From the NCBI GenBank assembly GCA_963281255.1, contig OY725503.1:2232001-2296000 (forward strand): 64,000 nucleotides of DNA, read 5' to 3'. Position 1 is the stretch's first letter. The number at the start of each line of letters is the position of its first letter. This DNA comes from Aphrocallistes beatrix. Lineage: Eukaryota > Porifera > Hexactinellida > Sceptrulophora > Aphrocallistidae. Shown piece after piece: positions 35,195 through 46,459 of the stretch. The notes below the pieces were generated by a model, which did not search any database, had not been told where the DNA came from, and saw only the letters and a list, made by a program, of their open reading frames with translations. The position numbers and the translations under genes were made by a program.

Positions 35195-35990
35195 TACATT
35201 TTGGAACTAGTATGTCAAATCTGGAAGCTTCTCAGCGTGTGGTTGGCTGATGCTATGTTCAAAACCTTGCTTAATTTGTTTAACCAGTTGTACATCATTC
35301 ATGGTTTAAAAGAAGAAAGTAATTCAATGAAAGATGGGCATTTATTACCAAGTTTATTCGTCCTATTGCCCTATTGCCCAATAAAAAGAAGAAACATACC
35401 AAAAAATGTGGGAAATTGCAAAATACTAGGCCCTAAAGCATGTCCTACCCTCCTCTTCGTCGACCTTGTGCAGAGTTGCACGCGGGCCGAAATTTGTATC
35501 CTCGGCCCGCAATTTTAAGTTAACCCTACACGCAGCCCGGCCCGCGGCCCGCGGCCCGCAACTAAATTATTCGGCACGCTTTGTAAGTTACTAATTATTG
35601 AGAGACAATTAGGGAATACTTTTATGGGAGTGAGTTTCTGCAAACACAAATAAGTGGAAACTAGCAAAGTTCCATTCACGTAATTATTCCTTAATTGGTA
35701 CCTCGTGACAATTAAAAACATCGTCTCGGTTTTCATCGCGGGGAGTCCTCGGCCCGCGTGCAACTCTGACCTTGTGAAAGCAGTGATAAATGCATTTTAA
35801 AATAATATTTCCCTGAAACGCAAATGAAGTGTTTTATCCACCTTACACCAAACGGTTGACAAAAAGTTTATGAATTTTGGCTTATAAAGATAATTCAAGT
35901 TTTACTTTGCAAGTAAAATGATGCCCGCCTTAGCATTGCATTGCCAACAATGTACCGGTGCTCTTCAATGTATGTTTTATGAATTTGTGT
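35195..35990 (+). pseudogene. MULE transposase fragment split by a hAT MITE
   Basis: The reading MKDGHLLPSLFVLLP, then a frame change to KEETYQKMWEI, fits the MULE DDE core pattern (LLP-L-x-x-L-L-P-x-x-x-x-x-T-Y-x-x-x-(W/F)). Removing the MITE at 35471-35768 with one copy of its duplication joins VDLV to KAVINAF, matching the family D-(F/x)-E-x-A block although the Glu is lost. Further degraded sequence follows to about 35990. Several stops make it a pseudogene. Confidence 0.6.
35471..35768. mobile_element. GC-rich hAT-type MITE with perfect duplication ACCTTGTG
   Basis: Ends CAGAGTTGCACGCGGGCCG and CGGCCCGCGTGCAACTCTG are perfect 19 bp inverted repeats, flanked by ACCTTGTG at 35463-35470 and 35769-35776. 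Internal CGGCCCGCGG repeats are present. Identical duplications imply a relatively recent insertion. Confidence 0.9.
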
Positions 35991-36278
35991 CCAGATCTTT
36001 ATGACTTAACTCACTCTTTCGAATCTACTTATACACATAGTTCTTGAATATCCTAGAAAATGAGCACGGGTGAGTTGAAGTGAAACGGGCGTATTGCATT
36101 TAATAAGTAGCAGAGATCTTCCGAAATGAAAGAATAGTGCTAACAATGAATGGCCATTATAAACTCTAATTAACAGCTAACTTACTCACCTTGAGATGGG
36201 CTTTCTAAGAGGGGTTGAATATCAGTTTCCTTTTAATTCTTAGTATTTATAACCTTATGTAGATTGTGTAAGTAATAA

Positions 36279-36364
36279 CAGTAGAACTCGGTTAGTACGT
36301 ACCCCTCCTGGAAGTGGAAAAAGGTACTTACTATCCGTAAGTACGTACTAACTGAGTTCTAGTG
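36279..36364. mobile_element. Miniature pogo/Tigger-like MITE, 86 bp
   Basis: CAGTAGAACTCGGTTAGTAC pairs with GTACTAACTGAGTTCTAGTG. TA follows on the right. The ends resemble those of pogo-class elements. Confidence 0.65.
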
Positions 36365-36641
36365 TACTTTACATGACTTCATTTAACTAGTCTAGAAATC
36401 GAAATATGATAGATAATATTTTTGCATAGCTATTTGCATTAGATACCTGTGTGCGAAGACGAATGAGATGTCCTGAGAAAACAAACAAATATTTGATTTC
36501 TCACAAAGTATCCTTAAAATGCATGCCTTAATCATTTCGATTTATGGATTCTCCATAAAGTCCAGCTAATTTGGATTTGGATTTGAAACTAATTGGAACA
36601 GAATTTATTTCTGTGGTAAATGAACGAAGGAAGCTACTTAA

Positions 36642-37779
36642 GTAACATGCTAAAAATCAAAAAATTCCTTTGGTAGAACATCCCTAAAACACCACTTTAT
36701 AGTGCAACATTCAGACACATTTTGAAAGTGTTAAAATATATTAACTTCTGCTTTTGATATGTAATGTAAGTTCTATCCGAAAACTCGTTTTTGGATGTTT
36801 TACTATGTTACTTAGGCAACTTCTCTCGTATAAAATTTGAATATATCAAATTTCAATTTATGCCATATTAAACCACAGTTTAAGTAGACTACTGGGCATA
36901 ATTTAACCGGTATTTCATCGCATTTATGGAGCAAATTTGGTCCACCTGCGATGCAAAGTATGGGATAGCGACACAGTCATCGATGTGGCATTCCACTGTA
37001 ACTTCGACTGATCACGATTCTTTTATGTCCTTGTATTTTAAGCTTATTTTCGTGTTATTTTTTATACCTAGCTTGCTAGCTCAAGTTCTAGTCCACCTTC
37101 TAGAGTCACTATGCCTGTGAATGTATGGACTGTACAGCGTTGGGCAAAATAAATTGATTCGACGCGCCATGGGCTGCGCTATGACTCGAGTGACAGAAAA
37201 GTGACTAGGATTTCGAATTATTGTAGTTTCAATTAGCTTACTTCATTGCAACGATCATATTGCTATTGAACTTTGCTATTGAATTCCATATTGACTGCTA
37301 AGCAACTTTGTATAGTTACGATGCAATAATAAAATGGGATAACAATTTTGCGAAACACCGACACAAAACAACATAATCACATAGAATATTCGGATATCCC
37401 AAATATTTAGTATCGTGATGATTAAATCTCGAAAATGGTGCTAAAAGACAGTTTAGAAGGTCGATATGTTCATAGCTGTACCCAGGTAGCTGAGCGGAAT
37501 CGAACAAAGGGTCACTCGATAGTGTCAAATTTTGAGAATGAATCTTGTTACATTCAAGACACATTCCTACGCTGCTATGGAAAAATATATTACCAACTAT
37601 AGTCAAGTGACTACTTTGACAAAGAGAAAATTTACGCAAGTATCGCTGCAAATTGGAATAGTTTAAAACTATAGAAGTTTTATGCATTTTAACACCTTCA
37701 AAATGTGTCAGAATGTGGCCCTTAAAGTGGTATTTAGTGAAGTTCTACTAAAGGGATTTGAGATTTTTAGTGTGTTACT
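36642..37779. mobile_element. Element of about 1.1 kb with roughly 90 bp inverted ends
   Basis: The left block GTAACATGCTAAAAATC, then CAGACACATTTTGAAAGTGT, is repeated inverted at the right (ACCTTCAAAATGTGTCAGAA, then GATTTTTAGTGTGTTAC). A stop-free minus-strand stretch of 123 codons at 37316-37687 lies inside but matches no family I know. Confidence 0.6.
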
Positions 37780-38089
37780 GCTAGAGTGAGATTATGAAAG
37801 AGAGCTAAAAGTTTATTATCGAAATATTAATTCCATTTATTCCGAGTTCACAACCAATAACAACGAATTTAGACTTGTGACTATCAATATGGAGCAGATT
37901 TATATTACACTGATTATTACTGAACAAGATTAATATTATTATTTATATCAATATAAGGATAAAACTATACAAATGTTTAAGACTAGATAACATAATAATG
38001 AAAAGTGATAAAACGATACTTCAATTCAACAGATAAAATACACATTTTGTTTCTAATTGATAGACAACAGAGTACGAGTTATTAAACAA

Positions 38090-38275
38090 TTATCATATTG
38101 GTCACATTTGATAATTTGTCTAATAACTCATTAACAATTGAATTTAGGAAATTATATTATCGCTTAATAGAAAGTAGTTTATTGGCTATCAAAAGTAGCA
38201 TCAAATTTTAAAATTTAGTTATTGCTGTTTTCAAAATATGATCCCAACTTAACCAAAACGCGTCTCAATTGTAGC
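38090..38275. repeat. Partial copy of the 10382-10886 foldback
   Basis: Shares TTTGATAATTTGTCTAATAA, ATTGGCTATCAAA and TTTTCAAAATATGATCCCAA with the middle and right part of the element at 10382. Confidence 0.7.
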
Positions 38276-38283
38276 TTGACACT

Positions 38284-38345
38284 AGGGTTGCCAACCCTCC
38301 CGGATTGGCCGGGATACTCCCGGAATCAGGCTCAGTCTCCCGGAA
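38284..38345. mobile_element. Single hAT-type MITE end
   Basis: AGGGTTGCCAACCCTCCCGG followed by CCGGGA repeats, a common hAT MITE terminus. The opposite end was not found. Confidence 0.45.
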
Positions 38346-38798
38346 ATCAGCTAATCAAATCACATAGTCACTTCGTCATTTTAATCACTGGAAATGATTA
38401 TGTTGAACTTTCGGAATCATAGATTACTCAATTAAAAGGTTGTTTGTTATCATGCGACGCTAGAGGTATGACAAACTGGACCTCTTCCATGTATAAACAT
38501 TTCAGAACAATTTTCGTCTTGAAGTATTTTATTAAAACATATTTGGATATCATTTTTAATTGTTTTAATTACAGAGAGAGATTAAAGATAGACTGGATAG
38601 GGAAATCTAGGTTCCCGTATTGATGTCCTGAGTACGTATATAGGTGAATTCCAATTTCCATTCAATTCAGCAGCACTATCACTGGATGGGGATGTATACC
38701 GAGATTCTGAACTACTTTAGTTTGGCATGTTATTCATGACGAATCTTTCATTTCCATTACTAATTGATTAAACAAAATTAATCAACCATTGTATAGAA

Positions 38799-39137
38799 CA
38801 GTGTTTCTCAACCTTTTTCTTCTCGCGGCACCCTTTCTAAACTTATACCTTTCAGCGACACCCCTTAATTTGACTTAGGGGCAGGCCAATGAACAAATTA
38901 TAGTAAAAGTGGAGATTGATTTGAATTATTACTTTATTATAAAATAACTAATTAATAAATAAGGAAATTATTGTGAATATTGTGTAATAAATTATTCCAG
39001 AGGATTGTCAGAGGACAATCATCAAATTCAACATTGACAATGATATCAATATAAAATAAAATAAAGCAGTATGTAAGTGTGGTAAGGCTTGCGGCACCCC
39101 TAGAGAAAGCAAATGGCACCCCGGTTGAGAACCACTG
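38799..39137. mobile_element. hAT-type MITE with 8 bp duplication
   Basis: CAGTGTTTCTCAACC and GGTTGAGAACCACTG form the ends, flanked by GTATAGAA (38791-38798) and GTATAGAG (39138-39145). No coding sequence. Confidence 0.85.
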
Positions 39138-39149
39138 GTATAGAGCGTC

Positions 39150-39520
39150 GCTATGAAGGTTTCCGGACTAATATAGAAATAGTTGAGATAACGCTACAAT
39201 TTATAACTTTTCGAAGTATCATCCATAACATTCTAGCCAACGTTTCATTCTTTTAAACCATTTATTGAAATATTCTGACCATATCTCGTGAGGTGCATCC
39301 AAAACTACACATTGATGTGTATGGCCGACCTATTCTGGACTTGAAAAATCTGTCTTAAATTTTACTTGGCTAAAAATCATTAAAATGTCATTAGGGTCAA
39401 AGAAAGAAAAATAAGTCGGATTGGGGAACAGAGTGACTCCATTTGATTCAAAAAGTCGATAGTCTCGTAGGCAATATGTGCTGATTGCGTCATTATGACG
39501 CCAGAAAAGCACCCTCAATC
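39150..39520 (-). pseudogene. Possible mariner-like transposase C-terminal relic
   Basis: The minus strand reads FFDPNDILMIFSQVKF and then, after a stop, EIWSEYFNKWFKRMKRWLEC followed by YFEKL. Many mariner/Tc1 transposases end with an F-x-x-x-(F/W)-x-x-W-x-x-R-x-x-x-C-(I/L)-x-x-x-G-x-Y-F-E block, which this resembles. No catalytic region is visible. Confidence 0.45.
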
Positions 39521-40426
39521 CTGTTCTTGGATCACCAGTCTCTCAAAAATGAAACATACAGATGTGCGAATATCGAAATACCAATTGGCAGTCACTATCC
39601 TTTGTTTCAGAAGTTAGCAACAATATGACCGTAGTTGATGAATAAACTGGTCACTAGTTGCATTTCGACGCTGCGAGATCGTTTAAATTTTATGGAAGCA
39701 GCTTCACCAGGTGATATCCTATATCTACTAGATTGCGTTTAGTCTCAGGATCATAGTGTTTATGTTAAATCTTATTCAATGCACTCAATGTATTCCAAGT
39801 TCCACTTCTTTCTCGGTGTAGATTAATTGTGAATCCACTAATTTCCTCACTGCCTCCACCAACTCTTCGTGGACAGCCGGTGAAGGCAGTCCAGGCCGCA
39901 ATTCGAATAGAAGTGCGCCTCTTCAGTGTCTAAACTAAGCAAACTGGCTAAAAAATGCTAATGTTAAGAGAGAAACATTCCAAAATGTTCTCAACAAAAG
40001 TTGATGATATTCGGCAGATTTGCTCCTCTTGTAGCCATAGAAAATTATCCCTCTAAAACCTCGTCTTTCGATATCCATGGCAACATATTAAATATGTCGA
40101 TATTATTCAAAATTGAAGTCGCAAAATCCATAAAATTATAGAGAAAGATTTGAAATTTGATCTGTATGTGTGGCTCTAAATAATTTCCCGATTATTGGAA
40201 TAATATCTATTTGATAGTGTGCTAATCCAGAAACTTTCGTAGTTACCCTCGTACAAGTTAAAACAAGTGATGCTTTCCAGCGAAATAAAGCTTTGCCACC
40301 TCAGCCACCGAAAAAGTTGCAGCTCATTTCCCCCCAGAGAGACCTTGGAAGCATATAGGAATTGATCTCGTATGTGATCTTTCTCCAAGTCCGGATGGTT
40401 ACAAACACATTCTATTTATTATAATA

Positions 40427-40886
40427 CAGTACACCCTCGGTTATCCGAACACTTCCGTTTGTTAGCTCAAAGATTGGTGTTCGGATAAGTGAAATACGTA
40501 TTTTACGCTCTTAAATGCACATGTACCAACTTAGATGTTATTAAAGAGCGTATTATGATTTAAATACTACTTACACGCATGTATAGCCAAACAAATTGAC
40601 AATGCTACACACATCATTTCAGTTATCCGACCACATTATTTCAGTTATCCGAACACATATTTCAGTTATCCGAACACATATTTCAGTTATCCGAACACAT
40701 ATTTCAGTTATCCGAACACATCATTTCAGTCATCTGAACACATTATTTCAGTTATCCGAACACATCATTTCAGTTATCCGTACACATTATTTTCACAAAT
40801 TCGATTGAAAAAGTATTTGATAAAATGAGTGGTACTCGAACACACTGTTCGGATAATCGAGGTGTCGGATAATCAAGGGTCTACTG
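40427..40886. mobile_element. pogo/Tigger-type MITE with internal minisatellite
   Basis: Ends CAGTACACCCTCGGTTATCC and, inverted, CAGTAGACCCTTGATTATCC are flanked by TA at 40425-40426 and 40887-40888. The interior carries an array of the terminal-like word TTATCCGAACAC. Confidence 0.85.
40612..40790. repeat. Minisatellite, about 21 bp unit, derived from the element end
   Basis: About eight units of TTTCAGTTATCCGAACACATA with small changes. The core GTTATCCGAACAC equals the subterminal sequence of the enclosing MITE. The stop-free reading across it is a by-product. Confidence 0.9.
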
Positions 40887-40887
40887 T

Positions 40888-40909
40888 AATAATAATAATA
40901 ATAATAATA

Positions 40910-40964
<55 letters not shown>

Positions 40965-40970
40965 ATTATA
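40888..40970. repeat. (AAT)n/(ATT)n microsatellite
   Basis: About 80 bases of uninterrupted AAT then ATT trinucleotides directly abut the right end of the Tigger-type MITE. Confidence 0.95.
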
Positions 40971-41354
40971 ATATTTTATTTATTATCAAAATGGTCACGT
41001 TCTTTCAATTCACTTATGTAGTACACTATAGAGGAGGGTTTGATTTAACTGCTAATGATGGCCTGTATGTATTTAAATAATTGACATACTAATCTAATAT
41101 GAATGCCTCAAAATTTTACCCCCGCTATTTACAATGTTAATTTAAATTGATGCTTAACCTTAGATTATCGAAAACTCGCGATATCGCGGATGTCTCCAAC
41201 CATTTTCAGTTCGGGATTAAATCCATCCTTAAACTCGACTATGGTATCAATAATTCAGTGAACCGTTTTAAGCAGTTTCCCTATGACAACCATCTGACCT
41301 CTGTGTAAAGGTTGAAGTCTTTCGAAATGTTCATCATTCTCATGGCAAAGCTGC

Positions 41355-41478
41355 TGAAAAGACCCCCGTTGAGAACCACTGATTTACCGTTTTGGAGTTT
41401 TGTTCCTTATGAATAGACCATTTAGTATTAAATGCACAAGAAATAGTAAAGTGTTTAAATACTTTTGTCCGGCTAGTG
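41355..41478. mobile_element. hAT end next to a right half of a family C MITE
   Basis: GTTGAGAACCACTG (ending 41381) is a hAT right terminus. It is followed by the right half of a Tc1-type MITE that ends TTTGTCCGGCTAGTG before TA (41478). The left parts are missing, as after an insertion and deletion. Confidence 0.6.
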
Positions 41479-42681
41479 TATTATTTCAACCATCTTCGAC
41501 CGCATCCCTGGTCAATTTTTGAGATTTAGATGTCAGAGCTTATATACACAGGGCTATGGCTAAAGATCTTTCTACCTACCTGGACAACAGTTTTGCTTAT
41601 ATGTATAAGAACAAATCACCAAACCCATTATCACAGGATTTCGGTGAGAATCCCTTGATATTTACAAAGCTTCAATGTTGGTGCAGAAATACGAAGTTGG
41701 AACGATCTTTTCTGATTCAATGCGATATATTTATGCCATTTTGTCTTTCTACTAGAAAGGAAGAATGTCAATTGATACTTTCTTTAATCAAATGCATTAT
41801 AAATAATTAAGCAAATTTGACTTGAAGTGAAAATTTACAAAATATATACGACAAATGGGTTGTATTATACTGTCGCAAAGATTGGAGACCGAAAATTTTG
41901 AAATCCACTCAAAGTGCTGATAGTTGTGATCATTTTGACACCTCAAATTAGTTAGAATACTTTCAAGGGAGGCTAACTTCCTCCCTGAAGGTGTGGCAAT
42001 ATGCAACCCTATTGACGCTACATATTTGGAAGTACGCTTTCATCTCGTCTGTGTTAGATTATTTGAATTATTTAAATCCGTGGGCTAAAGTATACTGAAT
42101 CATATTGTTCTGTTTGAAGCTATATATTCCAGAATTTCGTGAGTTTCTAGTTTACTTTTAGGTATTATTCATAGATGATTATTTGGTACAACCAAGATAC
42201 AGATGGTCTTGATACGAAATATTTTGAAATTTCAATTGAATGATATATTTCTACGATGTTCTGGAACACATTTCAACTTTTAGGTTATATTTTAAACGAT
42301 GATGATTTGATCTTAATTAATTGCCAATGCTTGACTGCCTGTAAGTTGATAATATATCCTATACTCTTCAATGCCTATGAGTTTCTGGATAAATTTCAAG
42401 GATAACCAAATGCCATAAATTGCTCCTTAGATCAGATGTTTTAAATTTTATTTCCGAAATAAGATAGTATTAAATACAAATTACTACTACTATTTGGTAA
42501 GAACTAAGGTTATTATTTGTGACGGTGATGATAGTCAATGCTGATTCCTGGGAAAATGGATTAAAGTTTTTTTTACAATTCTGCCATATCTAATATTATA
42601 ATTTTCTCATTCCAATTTGAAAATTAAGTATTATTCACTCAACAGGACTTTCTCACTTATTTATCGATATATTGTTTTTAG
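41479..42681. other. No element recognised; last part of intron 2
   Basis: An 84-codon plus-strand stretch at 41556-41810 has no family I recognise. The intron ends with a T-rich tract and TTGTTTTTAG (acceptor AG at 42680-42681). Confidence 0.4.
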
Positions 42682-43277
42682 ATTATTTGGATTATAATTT
42701 AGTTATGGAGATTTGTGAGAAATTTGATATCCTATATTGCAAGCCTTTATATATTGGTAAATTGAATGAAACATGTTCATATAACTTAAATTATTCTTCA
42801 AAAATCCCTCAACTTTTTGGTTTGCCAAATATCATTAGCTCTAGCAATATTGCAGAAGGAATTGTTGTTAAACCTCTCAAAAGCACGTTTTTACTAACAA
42901 AGAAAGGATCTAAAAGGGTTATCTTCAAAAGAAAGCATCCCAACTTTATAGAGGTAAAAAAACACCATGAGAATTACATCCCAACTCATCCTTTCAAAGA
43001 AGAATATCTTAAATATGAAATTCTTTCTTTTCTTAATTATAATCGTGTACAAAGTTCAATTAGTAAGTTGGGATTTCCAACTAATGAAAAGGAACTTAAT
43101 ATTCTGATAAAAAATATTTTAGACGATATATTGATTGAGTATGGTGAATGTAACTCTGATGTATGGCAAGATTTGAATGAAGAAAAAAAGGAACATTTCA
43201 AGTCAATCATTTGTAGCAAAATTTATGAAATATTTTTTCAACACTTCAATAAATTCAACATTAAAAACGTTTTATAG
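42682..43277 (+). CDS. RNA ligase, Rnl2 type, exon 3 (residues 159-356)
   Basis: The last coding exon. Acceptor TTTTTAG joins exon 2 (AGA G) to AT TAT, restoring Asp159 and an open frame to TAG at 43275-43277. It carries motif IV, AEGIVVKP (Glu217, Lys222), and motif V, VIFKRKHPNF (Lys241, Lys243), at the spacing seen in Rnl2 ligases. A helical C-terminal part (248-356) resembles the Rnl2 C-terminal domain, which is needed for nick sealing. The total of 356 residues is close to the roughly 330-residue family size. No stop or frameshift interrupts the three exons, so the gene is probably functional. AATAAA lies at 43362. No signal peptide is evident. Confidence 0.88.
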
Positions 43278-43361
43278 GATTAATATTCGAATTTTTCATT
43301 TATTATGTACAAAATATATTTATACTATATGTTGTATTGGATGTAAAATTTTATGCGTTTT

Positions 43362-43367
43362 AATAAA
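43362..43367 (+). promoter_or_regulatory. Polyadenylation signal AATAAA for the RNA ligase
   Basis: A canonical AATAAA about 85 bases after the ligase stop codon, in a T-rich 3' region. Confidence 0.6.
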
Positions 43368-43638
43368 CTGTATATACTTTGAAACGTATCCTACGTTTGA
43401 ATGATTACCTTCCTCGAATAATCCTACCCAGATGCAGTTGCGGATTTAGCTATGAGGTTCCCCCTATTTGATTGTAATTGTGCTACTTCATGATTTGTAC
43501 AAAAGGTAATGTCTCCGCAGTGGTAGCACATATGCTAACGGAATGTATTTTATTAAAATGGGATATCATACCTAGGAAATCTTGTGGTAGCAAGATTGGG
43601 TGGATTTTGCCTTGTTTATTAGTATATATTTCTATATA

Positions 43639-43805
43639 CAGGGTGTAGCAAAATTGATGCCCTATTACAGAAGGTCAATCGGTTTTCCTTTTGTTTTGGG
43701 AACAATCTTGGCATGAGAGGTCTCTTGTAGCTTTAATGAACTAGGCCTTTCTAATCGAAAATTATAATTACTAATTTGATAGGGCATCAATTTTGTTACA
43801 CCCTG
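43639..43805. mobile_element. mariner-type MITE, 167 bp, TA duplication
   Basis: CAGGGTGTAGCAAAATTGAT and ATCAATTTTGTTACACCCTG form about 30 bp inverted ends with few mismatches. TA flanks both sides (43637-43638, 43806-43807). Confidence 0.9.
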
Positions 43806-43807
43806 TA

Positions 43808-44650
43808 CTCTAAAGTCTTAGTACTTACAAAAATTTTTCTTTACACATTATTAACAACAATTATGTTAATTGTTTAGCTATACACTAAGGCAATGGTGCT
43901 GATTAATGCACTTGGACTAGGGATTGATTAGATCAGTAAAATTTGATTTCCTAAAAGTCGAACGATTATGCTAGTATATTAGCTTCGTACATTACATTAT
44001 GATCGTTTTGTGAATTCTACATCGATTTACACCAAAATGGTCTGAGGATAGCACTAGAGAATTTGTGGTTAAAATAATTCAAACCAACCATAAATTACTT
44101 ATATATATTAACATACTACTTATTAGTATTGCTTTAAAATCAACCACATTAATTATGTATATATTTATTTAATACCTTGTTGTATAGTTCAATTATCAAT
44201 TATTAGCAATATTGCTCTATTAGCAACCAATTTTCAGGTCCCAGGTGAATATTTTGTGTTAATTCTGTTCCCTTATTAGCAACTTCGCGTATTAGCAACC
44301 ATTTTATGAGCAAAACTCGAGTTGCTAATAAGCGAATTCCAATGTATGTATAAAAATCAAACTTATCTGAAACATTCCTCATAAGTATCGAATTATTATT
44401 ACTCACTCGGAACGACAATATCCTGTGTTGTCTCAGGCCTCAAGTCTAATTCTAGAAGTTCAAGCAGAATCTACCTCGGCTTTTCATTTTCCAAAAAGAT
44501 CTGAAATTACTTGAATAATGGTTTAGAGTAATTCCACGCCTACGGAAGGACTATGAAGCAAACGAGACAAATGAGAGTTTCTATAATTATGTATCATTTA
44601 TTGATTGTCACATTTACGCTTATACTAACCGTTTAGGTATGCATACATCA
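43808..44650. other. No gene recognised
   Basis: AT-rich sequence. The segment 44205-44340 contains repeated TTAGCAAC words in both orientations (CTATTAGCAACCA, GAGTTGCTAATAAGCG), which may be a decayed pogo-like MITE. Confidence 0.4.
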
Positions 44651-45126
44651 ATTCAAACCAGATGACATCGAGAGAACTATTACCTGCTGACGGTCTTCGT
44701 ACTGTTACAGTTTCCAGAGATAGATGAGCTCTTATTAAAACTGCAGCGCCCAGTATATCCCCAACCTTCCTTCCTATATATCTGAATCCAATTCAAAGCC
44801 TAAGAGACTATCTTTGGCTTACAAAGAACGTTTGGTGATAGAAACTGCCTTCTCTAAGAGTATATCTGTCAACGAAGAAATGTTAGATAAATTATTTATT
44901 AATTCATTTCCAGATCTTCTTTCTAAGCTGAATTTAATCGACGCATACGAAACGGCTGGATAGCTCATGTGTTCACACGATAACTATTTTTTATTTTTTA
45001 TTAAGATAGTTCATTCCGAAAACACATTCCGACCTCACGAATTTCTATAATTGTCATCGCCAAGTTGAGACCATCCTCGATGAAGTTAATAAGTATTTAC
45101 CAATATTTCAAATTAATAGCTCAAAT

Positions 45127-46186
45127 CATGGCCTACTATAACACGGCTATACATGCTGCGGAATCATAGTAAAAATAAGAGTCCAGTTTTAACAAAGTCA
45201 AAATTTAATTAGACCGATAAATCAAAAAACGCACATCCGATAGACATTTAAAATATATTATTACCATATACAAACATTTGATATGTCATCATGTGATTGC
45301 GGAAAAGGCTCTTTTTAGAACGGAAAATGTTGCTGTTCCAGCTCATATTAAACATCGTTATCTGCATTTCTAATTCTTGATTTTTTGATAGAGCAACAAT
45401 AGGAAGACCTCAAGCCAAAAATTCTAAAAAATTTGGTTGAAATGTCTATGCATTCCTCAGTTGCTATGGAAACAAAAATTACATGTACAAGTCATAACTC
45501 GAAAAGTATAGATCATAGATACTAAGAAATTATCCCATTTAATCCGTAATCTATTACTTCCTATATGAGAATAATACTATTCACATGTTTATTTTCAATA
45601 AGTTATGAGTTATCTAGGATTTTATCACGATCTATAGAGAAGTAATGAGATGTGACAAAATCCTGGATAACTCCTAACATATTGAAAATGGACATGTGAA
45701 TAGTATTATTCTCAAATAGGAAGTAATAGATTACGGATCAAATAGTATAATTTCTTAGTGTCTACGATCTATACCTTTCGAGTTATGGCTTAAACATGTA
45801 ATTTTTTATTTCCATAGCAACTGAGGAATGTATAGACATTCCAACTAAAATTTTCAGATTTTTTTGGCTTGAGGTCTTCCTATTGTTGCTCTATCAAAAA
45901 ATCAAGCATTAGAACTGCAGATAACGATGTTTAATATGAGCTGGAGCAGCAACATTTTCCTTTCTAAAAAGAGCCTATTGCGAATCACATGATGACATAT
46001 CAAATTTTTTACAGCGGAATTGGATACTCTGATATAATGTTTGTATATGTTAATAATATATTTCAAATGTCTATTGGATGCGGTTTTTGATTTATCGGTC
46101 TAATTAAATTTTGACTTTGTTAAAACTGGACTCTTATTTTTTACTATGATTCGGCAGCATGTATAGCCGTGTTATAGTAGGCCATG
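45127..46186. mobile_element. 1.06 kb palindromic foldback element
   Basis: Ends CATGGCCTACTATAACACGG and, inverted, CATGGCCTACTATAACACGG are identical. The arms pair over about 500 bp each (for example ACATCGTTATCTGCA with TGCAGATAACGATGT, and CCTCAGTTGCTATGGAA with TTCCATAGCAACTGAGG). The axis is near 45640-45657. No obvious target duplication. Confidence 0.9.
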
Positions 46187-46459
46187 TACCGACTTATTCA
46201 GTCATCTCATTGCTTAACATGAAGGAAAATTGGAGGTGATTACTTTCATATTCTAAGGGAAATAACTTGTGAACGCCATGTGATACTTCAAATGGATGAA
46301 GTTTACATTCATAGTGTGGCATCTTATAAATGAGGTATTGTTTTAGGCGCCATCGACAAACCAAGTGTTCCCCGCAATTTTATTCTAACCATTGTTCGTC
46401 TAATTCCGTTACGGTCTTCCTCCGCGGTTGATTTATTTCCAATTATGACTAAAACAATG

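Noticed and set aside
40596..40808. Repetitive reading with VIRTHIS units
   Set aside because: A translation of the 21 bp minisatellite in a Tigger-type MITE, not a protein.
40829..41080. Reading with a long isoleucine run
   Set aside because: Produced by the AAT/ATT microsatellite.
43037..43404. Other-frame readings over the last ligase exon
   Set aside because: They overlap the exon carrying motifs IV and V and show no family features; shadows of the real frame.
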